The position numbers were made by a program, and so were the translations under genes. This document shows, piece by piece, positions 27,234 through 36,633 of a DNA stretch of 64,000 bases. Below the pieces are notes generated by a model. It searched no databases. It was not told where the DNA came from and worked only from the letters and a program-made list of their open reading frames with translations. The stretch is from Sphingobacterium athyrii (GTDB lineage: Bacteria; Bacteroidota; Bacteroidia; Sphingobacteriales; Sphingobacteriaceae). Position 1 is the stretch's first letter. Every line of letters starts with the position of its first letter. The stretch lies in NCBI RefSeq assembly GCF_003071065.1, contig NZ_QCXX01000001.1, forward strand, positions 124,001-188,000, read 5' to 3'.

Positions 27234-30200
27234 TCAATGAAAATTTCGTCCTTTATAAAAAACATGTGTTACGCGCTCATCCTCTTCTGCCAGATTTGCC
27301 AATAAACCGGACATATCAAAGCAACGTTCAGCAATAATATGGATAACTTCACCTTCAACCTGCACTTTCCCAGCGACCATAAATAATTTCGCCCGGAGGA
27401 TCTCTTTTCGGTATTTTTCAAATACCTTACTCCAGATGACCACATTTGCAAAGCCGGTATCATCTTCGATGGTAACAAATAACACGCCTTTGGAAGTCCC
27501 CGGACGCTGCCGTACGGTAATCAATCCACAGACTTTAACAGGCATATTATTTTTAATCAGCCCTAGTTTTTCAGTTGGAACCACATGGAGCAGATCTAAT
27601 TTGTCACGTAGGAAACTCACCGGATGTGCTTTGATAGAGAGCCCGGTCCTTGCATAATCCGCTACGACATGTTGGCTGGGGCGCAACAAAGGCAGTTCAA
27701 TCTGCCCTTCAGCAATTGATGCTGAAGGTTTCCCTTCGAATATGCCAATGGGCCGATCACCCAAAGCTGTGATTTCCCACAGTGCCCGTCTACGGTCGAT
27801 GCCAAGCGAACGAAAGGCATCTGCCTCGGCTAAGCGCTCCAGTCCCGACAGGGATAATCCAGCTTCCATCATTGCCGTGATCGTCGAATACCCCTGTTTA
27901 CGCCCTTTGGTCAACACCCGGGCCTCTTCTTCCGAAAAGCCTTTAATCTGACGAAGTCCTAAGCGCAGGGCATGCTGTTTACCCATATCACCTTCCAGGG
28001 TGTTATCCCAAAGGGAATGGTTGATATCTATGGGGAGAACTTTCACACCATGCCGCCCGGCATCAATTACGATCTGTGCCGGCTGATAGAATCCCATGGG
28101 CTGGCTATTGAGCAGAGAAGCCGCAAAAATATCAGGATAATGGTATTTTATCCATGAAGAGACATAGACCAGCAGTGCAAAAGAGGCCGCATGGCTTTCC
28201 GGAAATCCATAGCTTCCGAATCCTTCCAGCTGTCGAAAGACGCGCACGGCAAACTCTTCCGTATAACCTTTCTTCACCATACCGTCAATCATCTTTTGCC
28301 TGAAAAACGACACCTGCCCTTTTGCCTTAAAGGTCGCCATGCTACGGCGCAGTTCATCTGCTTCAGCGGGGGTAAATCCGGCCGCAACAATTGCAATCTC
28401 CATGGCCTGTTCCTGAAAAAGCGGAACCCCCAAGGTTTTTTCCAGAATCGCCCTAATTTCATCTTTGGGATAGTCCACACCCTCTTCCTTGTTACGCCGG
28501 CGCAAATAAGGATGTACCATATCCCCCTGTATCGGTCCCGGACGTACGATGGCCACCTCGATAACCAGGTCATAAAACTTCCGTGGCTTTAACCGCGGTA
28601 GCATGGACATCTGCGCCCGGCTCTCAATCTGAAATACGCCCAGTGTATCGGCATGACAAATCATATCATACACCTTCGGGTCATGGTCAGCGCCAATGCC
28701 TGCCAAAGTCAGGTCCAGTCCATAATGTCTTTTGGCAAGATCAAAAGCCTTCCGGATACAAGTCAGCATCCCCAAAGCCAATACATCCACTTTCAGGAAG
28801 CCCAGCGCCTCCAGATCATCTTTGTTCCACTCCAGGTTGGTCCGGTTATCCATGCGGGCATTTACCAGCGGACAGAGTTCATGAAGATTGCCCTGTGTGA
28901 TGACAAATCCGCCTGTATGCTGGCCCAGTTGCCTTGGAAACCCAATATACTGATGGGTCAGTTCAAGCACTTTACGTAAATGCGGATCTTCGGGATTAAA
29001 TCCCTGTTCCACTAAACGTTCAAGATCAATGTTCTCATCCCAATGACTGCTTACCACACCCGCCAGACGGCCAACGGTGTCCATGGATAGCCCCATCGCT
29101 TTTCCAACATCGCGAACAGCCCCTTTAGCCCGTACCTGCGTCACTGTGGCCACAATAGCCGCACGGTTGCGCCCATATTTCTCATAGATATACTGGATCA
29201 CCTCTTCACGGCGTTCATGTTCAAAATCAACATCTATATCCGGTGGTTCATCCCGGGCATCAGACATAAACCGCGCAAAGAGCAACCTAAACTCAGCGGG
29301 GTTGACCGAGGTAATACCCAGACAATAACAAATGGTCGAATTGGCGGCCGAACCGCGTCCTTGGCACAAAATACCTCTTTCCTTGGCAAAACGTACATAA
29401 TCATAGACGGTCAGAAAATAAGAAGCATAATTTTTCCGTTCGATAAAATCAAGTTCCATCTGGATGGTATCACGGATGGTAGCGGGGATCTGGTCACCAA
29501 ATCTGCTCTTCGCCCCCTTCCAGGTCAAATAGGCCAGTTCTTCCTGCGCAGTACGTCCATTGGATGACAATTCATCCGGATACACATATTTTAAATCGTC
29601 CAGCGAGAAACAGCATGCCGTTGCTATTTCCATTGTTCTGACGATAGCATCGGGATATGGCCTAAACAGGCGCTCCATCTCCGCCATAGGTTTCAGATAA
29701 CGCTCGGCATTGGGATATAATTTAAATCCGGCGGTCCGGATCGTACATTTCTCCCGGATACAGGTCAAAACATCCTGTAACTCCCGCCGTTCGGGAATAT
29801 GATAATGTACATCACCCAAGGCAACAAGAGGGATAGCAAGATTTTCGCCCAGTTGCTGCATGCGGAATAAAAGCTTTGCATCGTCACCACGATAGAGCCG
29901 TTTGACACCTAAATACAAAGCCGTCCCCAATTGCTGCCTGTATTCGGTCGTAAATGCGATAAATTCCGCTTCAAGCTCAAATCTGGCGGTTAATCTGTCA
30001 GGGGGACAAATAATAAATTTGATACCCTCTTGATACTGATAAACATCGGATCTATAGAGCGCGCATTTACCTTTTTCGGCGCGCAGATTACCTACGGTCA
30101 ATAAGGACGACAGCCGTCCATAAGCTTCCTTATCCGTTGGATAAGCCAATAAGCTTGGACCATCCTGCAGGTCCAGACGACAGGCCGGGATAAGAGTGAT

Positions 30201-30377
30201 CCCATGTTTTTTAGCGGCGGTATGGGCACGAACAATCCCTGCAAAACTATTCCGGTCAGTCACCGCAATTTTCCGATACCCCAATTGTGCAGCACGTTCC
30301 ATCAGCTCCTCCGGATGGGAAGCTCCTTCCAGAAAGCTAAAATTGCTGGTCACCTGTAATTCACAATATCCCCTCAT
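27234..30377 (-). CDS. dnaE2: Error-prone DNA polymerase III alpha subunit DnaE2
   Basis: A 1,047-residue C-family polymerase. The N-terminal PHP domain starts YCELQVTSNFSFLEGASHPE and contains AVTDRNSFAG. The palm carries PDIDVDFEHERREEV with catalytic aspartates, and RGSAANSTICYCLG is the PolIIIA signature. A C-terminal OB fold (VKVCGLITVRQRPGTSKG) is present. DnaE2 carries out translesion synthesis with ImuA and ImuB after DNA damage. The ATG at 30377 overlaps the imuB stop as TAATG, so translation is coupled; a longer in-frame start at 30404 would lie inside imuB. It is the last gene of the imuA-imuB-dnaE2 operon. Confidence 0.95.
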   Translation of the reverse strand: MRGYCELQVTSNFSFLEGASHPEELMERAAQLGYRKIAVTDRNSFAGIVRAHTAAKKHGITLIPACRLDLQDGPSLLAYPTDKEAYGRLSSLLTVGNLRAEKGKCALYRSDVYQYQEGIKFIICPPDRLTARFELEAEFIAFTTEYRQQLGTALYLGVKRLYRGDDAKLLFRMQQLGENLAIPLVALGDVHYHIPERRELQDVLTCIREKCTIRTAGFKLYPNAERYLKPMAEMERLFRPYPDAIVRTMEIATACCFSLDDLKYVYPDELSSNGRTAQEELAYLTWKGAKSRFGDQIPATIRDTIQMELDFIERKNYASYFLTVYDYVRFAKERGILCQGRGSAANSTICYCLGITSVNPAEFRLLFARFMSDARDEPPDIDVDFEHERREEVIQYIYEKYGRNRAAIVATVTQVRAKGAVRDVGKAMGLSMDTVGRLAGVVSSHWDENIDLERLVEQGFNPEDPHLRKVLELTHQYIGFPRQLGQHTGGFVITQGNLHELCPLVNARMDNRTNLEWNKDDLEALGFLKVDVLALGMLTCIRKAFDLAKRHYGLDLTLAGIGADHDPKVYDMICHADTLGVFQIESRAQMSMLPRLKPRKFYDLVIEVAIVRPGPIQGDMVHPYLRRRNKEEGVDYPKDEIRAILEKTLGVPLFQEQAMEIAIVAAGFTPAEADELRRSMATFKAKGQVSFFRQKMIDGMVKKGYTEEFAVRVFRQLEGFGSYGFPESHAASFALLVYVSSWIKYHYPDIFAASLLNSQPMGFYQPAQIVIDAGRHGVKVLPIDINHSLWDNTLEGDMGKQHALRLGLRQIKGFSEEEARVLTKGRKQGYSTITAMMEAGLSLSGLERLAEADAFRSLGIDRRRALWEITALGDRPIGIFEGKPSASIAEGQIELPLLRPSQHVVADYARTGLSIKAHPVSFLRDKLDLLHVVPTEKLGLIKNNMPVKVCGLITVRQRPGTSKGVLFVTIEDDTGFANVVIWSKVFEKYRKEILRAKLFMVAGKVQVEGEVIHIIAERCFDMSGLLANLAEEDERVTHVFYKGRNFH

Positions 30378-31879
30378 TATGCAAAAAAACCATGTAAAAA
30401 CCATTGATTGGGCGAACGGTCATCGTAGTGCCCCGAGCGATAGAGCCAAAATCGTCGTCCTTTCTCATCCTCAACAGCATAGTAATCACGATGCTCCCCC
30501 TTATCTATCCACCATTCCCGCTCTATACGCTCGGGCCCATCCGCCTTTTTTACGGTATGGACTTCCCCCTTGTACCGAAAAAACAGGGGCGGATAATCCG
30601 GAATAGGCGCTGTGACCATAATCGGTTCGGGGGTACTCAATAAACGGGTGGGACGAGGTCTGTCAATTTGCCAGTCAACAGTGGGTACCTCCTGTGCTGA
30701 ACTGGCTATTTTCATGGACCGTTCAGGCCAATAATGTGCCGCAGGCAAATAGCGTGAAATTTCACAGGCGGGATCTCTGCTTTTTAGACGGTCCAATAAT
30801 TCGGTTACCACAGGATTGTCCAGTCCGATACGATGGCTCCATAAATTCTCCTGCACAGGGTCTGCCTCTTCAACTTTGGGAATTTCCAATATAAACAGTT
30901 CAATGCCCAATGCAGGTTCTATCTGTGGGATTTTCAGGGCAAATAACTGAAATAAATGCTGTTGGTGTGCTGTCGCCCGATTGGTTCCGATGCTGATCTG
31001 TTCTATTTTCCCGTCCACCCGATGGCATTGTAACACCGCTTCCCGAACACCCTTACCTTCCCCGGTTAAACGTTTACAGATGTTGTTTAAAAGCTGCTGC
31101 AGGGCAAGTTCAATGCCATTGGCTGTACGAATGGGCTCCAGGCAGGGCAAACGTTCTTCGTAAGGAAAAATAGGTTTTATAGAAACAATAAATTCATCCT
31201 CATCCCCGATGGCCTGATCCAGGCGGAGTACTAAATCTTTTCCAAAACGTCTGCGCAGAGCTGTGCGCGGCATGCGCGCGAAACTTCCGATTGTTTTTAA
31301 TCCAAGACTTTGTAAGCGTTGCAGTACAGTTGCCTCCAGCCGTAGTGCCTGTGGAGGCAAATCCAATATAGCATCAAACTGTTTATCCCCCTCCACAATG
31401 GCATTTCCATTTCCGAAACGGGCGATTGCCCAGGCCGTGCCGATCGTATCCGCAATACCTACACATACGTCATAACCATGCTGTTTAAACCGGGAGACGA
31501 TATGCTGTAAATAAGATTCTTCTCCCCCCCAAAGATGAGCACAACCACTGATATCCAAAATAATCCCTTCGGGCAGATCTATCGCCACAAGCGGTGTATA
31601 CCGGATACACCAATGGGCAATGTTGTGGAGCAACTTTTCGGTTAATTCTGAACGTTCATTGACCACTTTTAAGGAAGGTAAAAAAGCCTTAGCATCCGCA
31701 ATGGCCAGACCTGGATACACACCTTCCTGCTCAGCCAGGGCGTTACAGGCATTGGCGATCAGCTTGCCATGCGTAGAAATTGCCAATACAAAGGGGATTT
31801 CTTTGAGCTGAGGTTGTCCAACAGTCATCCAATCTGTTTTTAGATGGCGAAACCATAAGGAGGCAAATCGCTTTTTCAT
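30377..31879 (-). CDS. imuB: ImuB, Y-family polymerase-like protein
   Basis: A 500-residue protein of the ImuB branch of Y-family polymerases. The palm-like part runs from FASLWFRHLKTDW through LAISTHGKLIANACNALAEQ. It lacks the clustered catalytic acidic residues of active DinB. IILDISGCAHLWGGEE and the helix-hairpin-helix (LQSLGLKTIGSFARMPRTAL) are typical. ImuB bridges DnaE2 and the sliding clamp. The ATG at 31879 overlaps the imuA stop as ATGA, and the TAA stop overlaps the dnaE2 start. These overlaps strongly support the start chosen over a codon 33 bases upstream. Confidence 0.93.
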   Translation of the reverse strand: MKKRFASLWFRHLKTDWMTVGQPQLKEIPFVLAISTHGKLIANACNALAEQEGVYPGLAIADAKAFLPSLKVVNERSELTEKLLHNIAHWCIRYTPLVAIDLPEGIILDISGCAHLWGGEESYLQHIVSRFKQHGYDVCVGIADTIGTAWAIARFGNGNAIVEGDKQFDAILDLPPQALRLEATVLQRLQSLGLKTIGSFARMPRTALRRRFGKDLVLRLDQAIGDEDEFIVSIKPIFPYEERLPCLEPIRTANGIELALQQLLNNICKRLTGEGKGVREAVLQCHRVDGKIEQISIGTNRATAHQQHLFQLFALKIPQIEPALGIELFILEIPKVEEADPVQENLWSHRIGLDNPVVTELLDRLKSRDPACEISRYLPAAHYWPERSMKIASSAQEVPTVDWQIDRPRPTRLLSTPEPIMVTAPIPDYPPLFFRYKGEVHTVKKADGPERIEREWWIDKGEHRDYYAVEDEKGRRFWLYRSGHYDDRSPNQWFLHGFFA

Positions 31880-32622
31880 GCCAGTCCCAGATGAGCATAA
31901 GATTGTTCCCATTCTTCCGGAAGCGATCTTGTTTTAGCAACAGGTTCAAAACCGTCCGCAGTCCATGTCATCTGCCATCGCCCCGGATTTCCATTCCGCA
32001 CTTTAAGTAACTCAATATCCCAGCTTGGATGGCCAATTCCCGGTAGTCCATCTTCCAGTTGGCTAGGTCGCGAACTAATTTTCCAGCGTGCAGCACAGGC
32101 TGTTGCTCCCAATAGCTTCGGATTGTGCTGCAGAATAAACCCTGTCACACCACTTTTCTCCACAGCCAGTTGCAAACGCCGCGACTGTACAAAGTCCAAT
32201 TGATGTATCTCCGCCAGTACCGCTGTGATTCCCTCACATTTCAGCGCCTCTTCCATTGCCCATAACAGGTCCTTTTCCCTGTCCATACGGACAAAAATGA
32301 CCTTTTCTGGATCGACACCAAAAGATTTAATAGCCGTGGGAAATAACGTATGAAAGCCACTTATCCAAATGCAAATCCCATCGCTTCGCATCAGTTTGCC
32401 CAACAAGCCGGCTATAAAACCACAAGAAACGGCACCTCCTACCCGATCAAAACTAACAAATTCATGAATCACTCCTTTGGGAAAAATCCCGTTGGGGAAA
32501 GCCTCCTCCAATGGGCCAAGACCCATTGGAAGCACATCAGCTGATTTTTGCTTTATTCCCTGCCATACCAGCAAGTCTTTTTTCAATTGGCCGATTAAAG
32601 CTTGTTTTTCTTTTGTTTGCAT
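31876..32622 (-). CDS. imuA: ImuA, RecA/SulA-like mutagenesis protein
   Basis: A 248-residue RecA-fold relative. It includes LGLGPLEEAFPNG-like entry residues (MGLGPLEEAFPNGIFPKGVI), ICIWISGFHTLFPTAIKSFG and the strand ILQHNPKLLGATACAARWK. It is required with ImuB and DnaE2 for damage-induced mutagenesis. The ATG at 32622 has a strong ribosome-binding site (AGGTGG) five bases upstream, so I reject a start nine codons earlier. It is first in the operon, behind the palindrome at 32651-32677. Confidence 0.92.
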   Translation of the reverse strand: MQTKEKQALIGQLKKDLLVWQGIKQKSADVLPMGLGPLEEAFPNGIFPKGVIHEFVSFDRVGGAVSCGFIAGLLGKLMRSDGICIWISGFHTLFPTAIKSFGVDPEKVIFVRMDREKDLLWAMEEALKCEGITAVLAEIHQLDFVQSRRLQLAVEKSGVTGFILQHNPKLLGATACAARWKISSRPSQLEDGLPGIGHPSWDIELLKVRNGNPGRWQMTWTADGFEPVAKTRSLPEEWEQSYAHLGLA

Positions 32623-32646
32623 AGCCACCTCCGTCTTAAGTTTAAG

Positions 32647-32677
32647 CAAATTTAATACTAAAATATTTAGTATTAAA
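32647..32677 (-). promoter_or_regulatory. Palindromic operator and -7 element of the imuA operon
   Basis: Arms TTTAATACTAAA (32651-32662) and 32666-32677 are exact reverse complements around ATA. On the minus strand the distal arm runs into TAAATTTG (32647-32654), an exact TAnnTTTG element. A repressor bound here would block the promoter. Damage control is expected for this operon, so the palindrome is a candidate site for a LexA-like repressor. No such repressor gene is in the window. Confidence 0.65.
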
Positions 32678-32761
32678 ACGAAGTTACTATATTTTTTAGT
32701 TTTTAAACATTACAAAGTAGAATAAGTCCACTTTTCATTCCAAAAGAAACCTATATTTTCA

Positions 32762-33496
32762 TCAGAAATCACTCAGAAACTGCTGGATAACATCCTTCTT
32801 TCTGGTCGCTACCGGAATCATTTTGCCATCTGCCATTTCCAATTGACCATCCTTAAAATATTTTTTGATATAGTTTGCATTGATCAGGTAGGATTGATGG
32901 CAGCGGATAAATTCGGTGTCGGGCAACATGGTTTCGAAGTGTTTAAGTACTTTAGAAACCATCATCGGTTTGTTGTCTTTGATGTAAAATGTGGTATAGC
33001 CTTTGTCGCCATGACAGTATAAAATATCGTCGATATTCACGATCTGTGTATATTCAAAGGTACGCAGTGCAATCCTTTTGGGTTTATTTGGTGCCTTCAA
33101 ATAATTCTCGGCCATATTTAACTGCATGCTATTAAACCTGTATTCCGTATTCTTCTTATAGCATTTTTCAATTGCTTCTATAAATTGCTCAGGCACCAAA
33201 GGTTTCAATAAGTAGGCGATGGCACCAATATTCAGTGCTTCAATGGCATATTGATTAAACGCTGTAATAAAAATCGTATTAATATCCAACTTAAGCTCGG
33301 ACAGAAAAGACAGGCTCGAGCCATCTTTTAATTGAATATCCGCCAAAATCAAATCGGGATTAGTGGCCAGTAATTCCCGCTCGGCCTGAGCAATGGAAGG
33401 GCTATAGCCAACGATCTGAACATAAGGAATGCTATCCAGGAGTGACTTTATATATAAGTATATATTATACTCATCTTCAAGAATATAAACTTTCAT
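32762..33496 (-). CDS. LytTR-type response regulator
   Basis: A 244-residue cytoplasmic regulator. The receiver domain (1-120) has an acidic pocket (EDE at 7-9), phosphoacceptor D53 in ILADIQLK, a TAFNQYAIEA switch region and the KPL lysine near residue 98. A LytTR DNA-binding domain fills the C-terminus (IALRTFEYTQIVNIDDILYC to PVATRKKDVIQQF). The kinase gene lies 12 bp upstream on the same strand, and the two form a LytS/LytR-like pair. The target is not evident from neighbours. Confidence 0.93.
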   Translation of the reverse strand: MKVYILEDEYNIYLYIKSLLDSIPYVQIVGYSPSIAQAERELLATNPDLILADIQLKDGSSLSFLSELKLDINTIFITAFNQYAIEALNIGAIAYLLKPLVPEQFIEAIEKCYKKNTEYRFNSMQLNMAENYLKAPNKPKRIALRTFEYTQIVNIDDILYCHGDKGYTTFYIKDNKPMMVSKVLKHFETMLPDTEFIRCHQSYLINANYIKKYFKDGQLEMADGKMIPVATRKKDVIQQFLSDF

Positions 33497-33508
33497 AACA
33501 TTGATTTT

Positions 33509-35443
33509 TTAGTTAAAATATAAAACAAGTGGAATATAAATTTCGACTTTATAACCACGCTGATCATCGGTATAATTTGGCGTTATTTCAATCCGCGCTT
33601 TCGGATCTGCATCCGCAAACAACAGTTCCAGCCGCTCTTTTGTAATGATTTGCGATAAGGACGTCTTGTGCGAAACCTGTTCTTTATGGACCTGCATTCC
33701 CCAGCCATTGTCACAGATGCTGACATGCAATTGATTTTCATCTGCATGAAAATCAATGGTCAGTTGCCCCATATAAGGCAAGTTCTTAAACGCATGTTCA
33801 ATTGCGTTTTCCACAAATGGCTGTATGATCATTGGTGGAATCATGACATCATCCGGATCCAGATCGCCTGTCTTAATCTGATAGTCAAATACATCCTGAT
33901 AACGCATCTGCTGTAAAAGTATGTAATTATTTAATGATTTAATTTCCTGGTCCAACGAAATGTATTCTTCCCTATTTAATTCAAGGATATCGCGAATCTG
34001 ACGGGACAATAAGAGTAGGTATTGATTGGCCTTAGCTTTCTGCTCGCTGCTAATCAAGCCCTGTAGATTGGCAATGGCATTGTATATAAAATGTGGATTA
34101 AGTTGGTTCTGTCTGGTTTTTTGTTCCAGAATAAGCTGTCTATTCTCCGCAAGAATACGTTGGTTGATATTTTGTAATAATCTCTGTTTGTTTCTGAAAT
34201 AGATAAAAAATGCAATACTGAATACCAGGGCCAATAGAATCACAAATATCCAGCGTTGCTGCATCAGGATCTTATGGTTGAAGGCATTCGTGGTTCGTAG
34301 CAACGTAATCGCCTGATCTTTTTTCTCCGTCTGGTATTTTGTATTGATCTCGTTGATTTTTTCCGCTTCAATCCGCTGCGTACTCTGTTTATAATCTTGA
34401 AATGTTGAATCCAGTGCAAAATATGCCCGTTCATAGTCACCTTTTAATGCATAAGCTACTTGCAGGTTTTTATAATAAAACATCTTATTATGCTTCATCT
34501 TATGCTTTTTGATAAATCGGAGACCGGCATTAAAATAAAATATGGCCGAATCCACCTGATTATTGTTCAGGAAGTTCTTGCCCAGATTCGCATATACATA
34601 AGGATTAAGTGTATTGGAGGCTTGTAGATAGTTGAAATATGTTCGGGATGCTTCTACCGCTTTCGGATTGTTATTGATACTAAAATAATACTGTGCCTGT
34701 AAATCGTACATGCGCATGATAATGGTCGAGTCCTTTGTTGCATTGGCATAATGCCGGCAACTGTCCAAAGTACCTTTTAGTTTCTCAAAATCATGCAAGG
34801 CCATATATTGCATAAATTTCATCTCCTGATAGGCCTCAGAGACATGCGGATCCGTCTTATTGGGATGGTAATGATACCAGGATTCGACATCTTTCAATGC
34901 CTGCCGGTAGTCTGCCTGTCGATATTCAGCATTGGCCAATAGATTATAGAACAGAAAAGTAAATACACTTTCATGTGCCAGGGCATACTCCTTTGCATCA
35001 ATAATCTGTGCCACCATCGTTCCGCTCGTCACATCATGAAAACTGAAATTGGCACGAATCCCCAGATAGTCCTTTAAAACTGCTAAATCCGGAGACAACT
35101 TTTGTCCTTCCAGATTTTTTAAGGCAATTTCAACAGAATCTATATTGTCATCCAATAAATATTCGTAGGCCAACAGAATAGAATGGTAAGGAGAATGCTC
35201 AAAGTAGCCGTCTTTAAGCAGTTCATTTCTCTTCTTCTTTACAACAGCGGCACTTTTGAAATCCTGTATCGAAAGATAGGTCAATAGCACATTTTCATAA
35301 CTCAGCTCAAGAGAATCGTTGGGTATTACGGTATTCTTATTCGGATCTCGGCTTTTATTTTGATGACAAGAAAAGAGCTGGACGAGCAGTAAAAGTGCCA
35401 TAAGACAGTAAAACGCTCCGGTTCCGTAATTCTTCATCAACAT
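33509..35443 (-). CDS. LytS-like sensor histidine kinase with TPR sensor region
   Basis: A 644-residue kinase. It begins with a hydrophobic segment and a lipobox-like LFSC, then about 330 residues of TPR-type helical repeats outside the cytoplasm. A transmembrane helix follows (WIFVILLALVFSIAFFIYF), then a His_kinase domain with the phosphoacceptor in QLNPHFIYNAIANL. An HATPase domain ends the protein (MIIQPFVENAIEHAFKNL, CDNGWGM). I start at the ATG at 35443; MKN at 35437 is equally possible, and the frame extends without good support to 35497. It partners the LytTR regulator 12 bp downstream. Confidence 0.88.
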   Translation of the reverse strand: MLMKNYGTGAFYCLMALLLLVQLFSCHQNKSRDPNKNTVIPNDSLELSYENVLLTYLSIQDFKSAAVVKKKRNELLKDGYFEHSPYHSILLAYEYLLDDNIDSVEIALKNLEGQKLSPDLAVLKDYLGIRANFSFHDVTSGTMVAQIIDAKEYALAHESVFTFLFYNLLANAEYRQADYRQALKDVESWYHYHPNKTDPHVSEAYQEMKFMQYMALHDFEKLKGTLDSCRHYANATKDSTIIMRMYDLQAQYYFSINNNPKAVEASRTYFNYLQASNTLNPYVYANLGKNFLNNNQVDSAIFYFNAGLRFIKKHKMKHNKMFYYKNLQVAYALKGDYERAYFALDSTFQDYKQSTQRIEAEKINEINTKYQTEKKDQAITLLRTTNAFNHKILMQQRWIFVILLALVFSIAFFIYFRNKQRLLQNINQRILAENRQLILEQKTRQNQLNPHFIYNAIANLQGLISSEQKAKANQYLLLLSRQIRDILELNREEYISLDQEIKSLNNYILLQQMRYQDVFDYQIKTGDLDPDDVMIPPMIIQPFVENAIEHAFKNLPYMGQLTIDFHADENQLHVSICDNGWGMQVHKEQVSHKTSLSQIITKERLELLFADADPKARIEITPNYTDDQRGYKVEIYIPLVLYFN

Positions 35444-35778
35444 CTTTATTAATTTACTTTTGTTCTTTTCGAAAGGCTCGCATTGCTCCGCCAACAAGTA
35501 ACCGAATATCGGAATATTCCGAACAAAACAATATATTTGGATTCAAAAATATTTAACTTTCCTGATATTTAAGTATAGCTCCTATTTACAAACAAACATA
35601 CTGGATCGAAAGATAGTAAATCAGACGAATTAATAAGCGTATCCTCCGCATCAATATTCGTCATGAATAGCCTGTTTTCTGAATAAATAGCCTCGTTGCG
35701 GGATTTATTTCAATAATTTTCTGTAACAAAAAGACGCCAGCGCATACTCATCATATAAACGCAAAACATGTAGCCCTG
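35444..35778. other. Divergent intergenic region between the LytS-like gene and lgt
   Basis: This 335-bp gap should hold promoters in both directions. For the kinase gene there is a minus-strand TATTTTTG at 35544-35551 and a palindrome at 35502-35522. For lgt I see no clear promoter. No ORF with good support is present. Confidence 0.5.
35502..35522. promoter_or_regulatory. Palindromic cluster in the leader of the LytS-like gene
   Basis: CGGAATATTCCG (35510-35521) is a perfect palindrome, extended by T and A on its flanks. It overlaps a second inverted repeat, CCGAATATCGG (35502-35512). Together they lie between the likely -7 element (35544-35551) and the kinase start. They could be an operator or an RNA fold. 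Confidence 0.4.
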
Positions 35779-36606
35779 ATGACAAGCAGTATCGTATTAA
35801 ATTTCATCACATGGGATGTCAGCAGTGATATCTTCACCATACCGATCATCAACCACCCTGTACGTTGGTACGGATTATTCTGGCTACTGGGAATAGTTTT
35901 ATCTTACAGGGTATTATGGAACCTATTTAAAAAAGAAGGTCGGCCGGTTGAGTTTCTGGATCAGTTGAGTATATATATTGTCCTGGGAACAGTAATAGGG
36001 GCACGCCTGGGCCATGTCTTATTTTATGACCCATCGTATTATTTCAGCAATCCTTTAAAGATCTTTGCAATATGGGAAGGTGGTCTGGCCAGTCATGGCG
36101 GTGGAATTGGTATTTTGGCCGCTATTTTCTTTTTCGCCAGGAAGAAGAAACTTTCTTTCCTATGGGTAGCCGACCGAATTGCACTGGTTGTTCCTATTGC
36201 TGGCGCCTGTATCCGACTGGGGAATCTGATGAATTCGGAAATCATCGGTACCCCGACAAAGCTCCCCTGGGCTTTTGTCTTCACGGCTATTGACCCAATC
36301 CCACGGCATCCCGCACAGCTCTACGAAGCCTTATTTTGTCTATTGTTATTCCTTTTGTTGAATTACCTCCGGACAAAACCTATCCTAAAAAACAACATCG
36401 GAAACTGCTTTGCACTCTTGCTGATCCTATTATTTTCTTTTCGATTTATGGATGAATTCCTAAAAATCAATCAGGAAGATTTTGAGAGTTCATTGTTCAT
36501 AAATATGGGACAGCTCCTCAGTATACCATTTGTTCTGATCGGATCGGCCCTACTTGTCATCAACAGTAAGCGAAAATCAACACAGCTGTCGCAAAACAAA
36601 AGTTAA
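35779..36606 (+). CDS. lgt: Prolipoprotein diacylglyceryl transferase
   Basis: A 275-residue inner-membrane enzyme with about seven hydrophobic segments. Lgt motifs are present in order: VRWYGLFWLLG, GARLGHVLFYDP, GGLASHGGGIG, CIRLGNLMNSEIIG with the signature arginine and asparagines, and RHPAQLYEA. It moves diacylglycerol from phosphatidylglycerol onto the lipobox cysteine of prelipoproteins. It therefore serves many exported proteins in this window (SusD, phytase, SCO1-like, cytochrome). The gene is single, convergent with the regulator at 36634. Confidence 0.95.
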   Translation: MTSSIVLNFITWDVSSDIFTIPIINHPVRWYGLFWLLGIVLSYRVLWNLFKKEGRPVEFLDQLSIYIVLGTVIGARLGHVLFYDPSYYFSNPLKIFAIWEGGLASHGGGIGILAAIFFFARKKKLSFLWVADRIALVVPIAGACIRLGNLMNSEIIGTPTKLPWAFVFTAIDPIPRHPAQLYEALFCLLLFLLLNYLRTKPILKNNIGNCFALLLILLFSFRFMDEFLKINQEDFESSLFINMGQLLSIPFVLIGSALLVINSKRKSTQLSQNKS

Positions 36607-36633
36607 CCCGGAGACAAGCGGGCATGAACGGTG

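Noticed and set aside
28191..28592. 133-codon plus-strand ORF
   Set aside because: It is antisense to dnaE2 and lacks any supporting feature.
30378..30404. Longer DnaE2 start
   Set aside because: It lies inside imuB. The TAATG overlap at 30377 gives the family-typical N-terminus.
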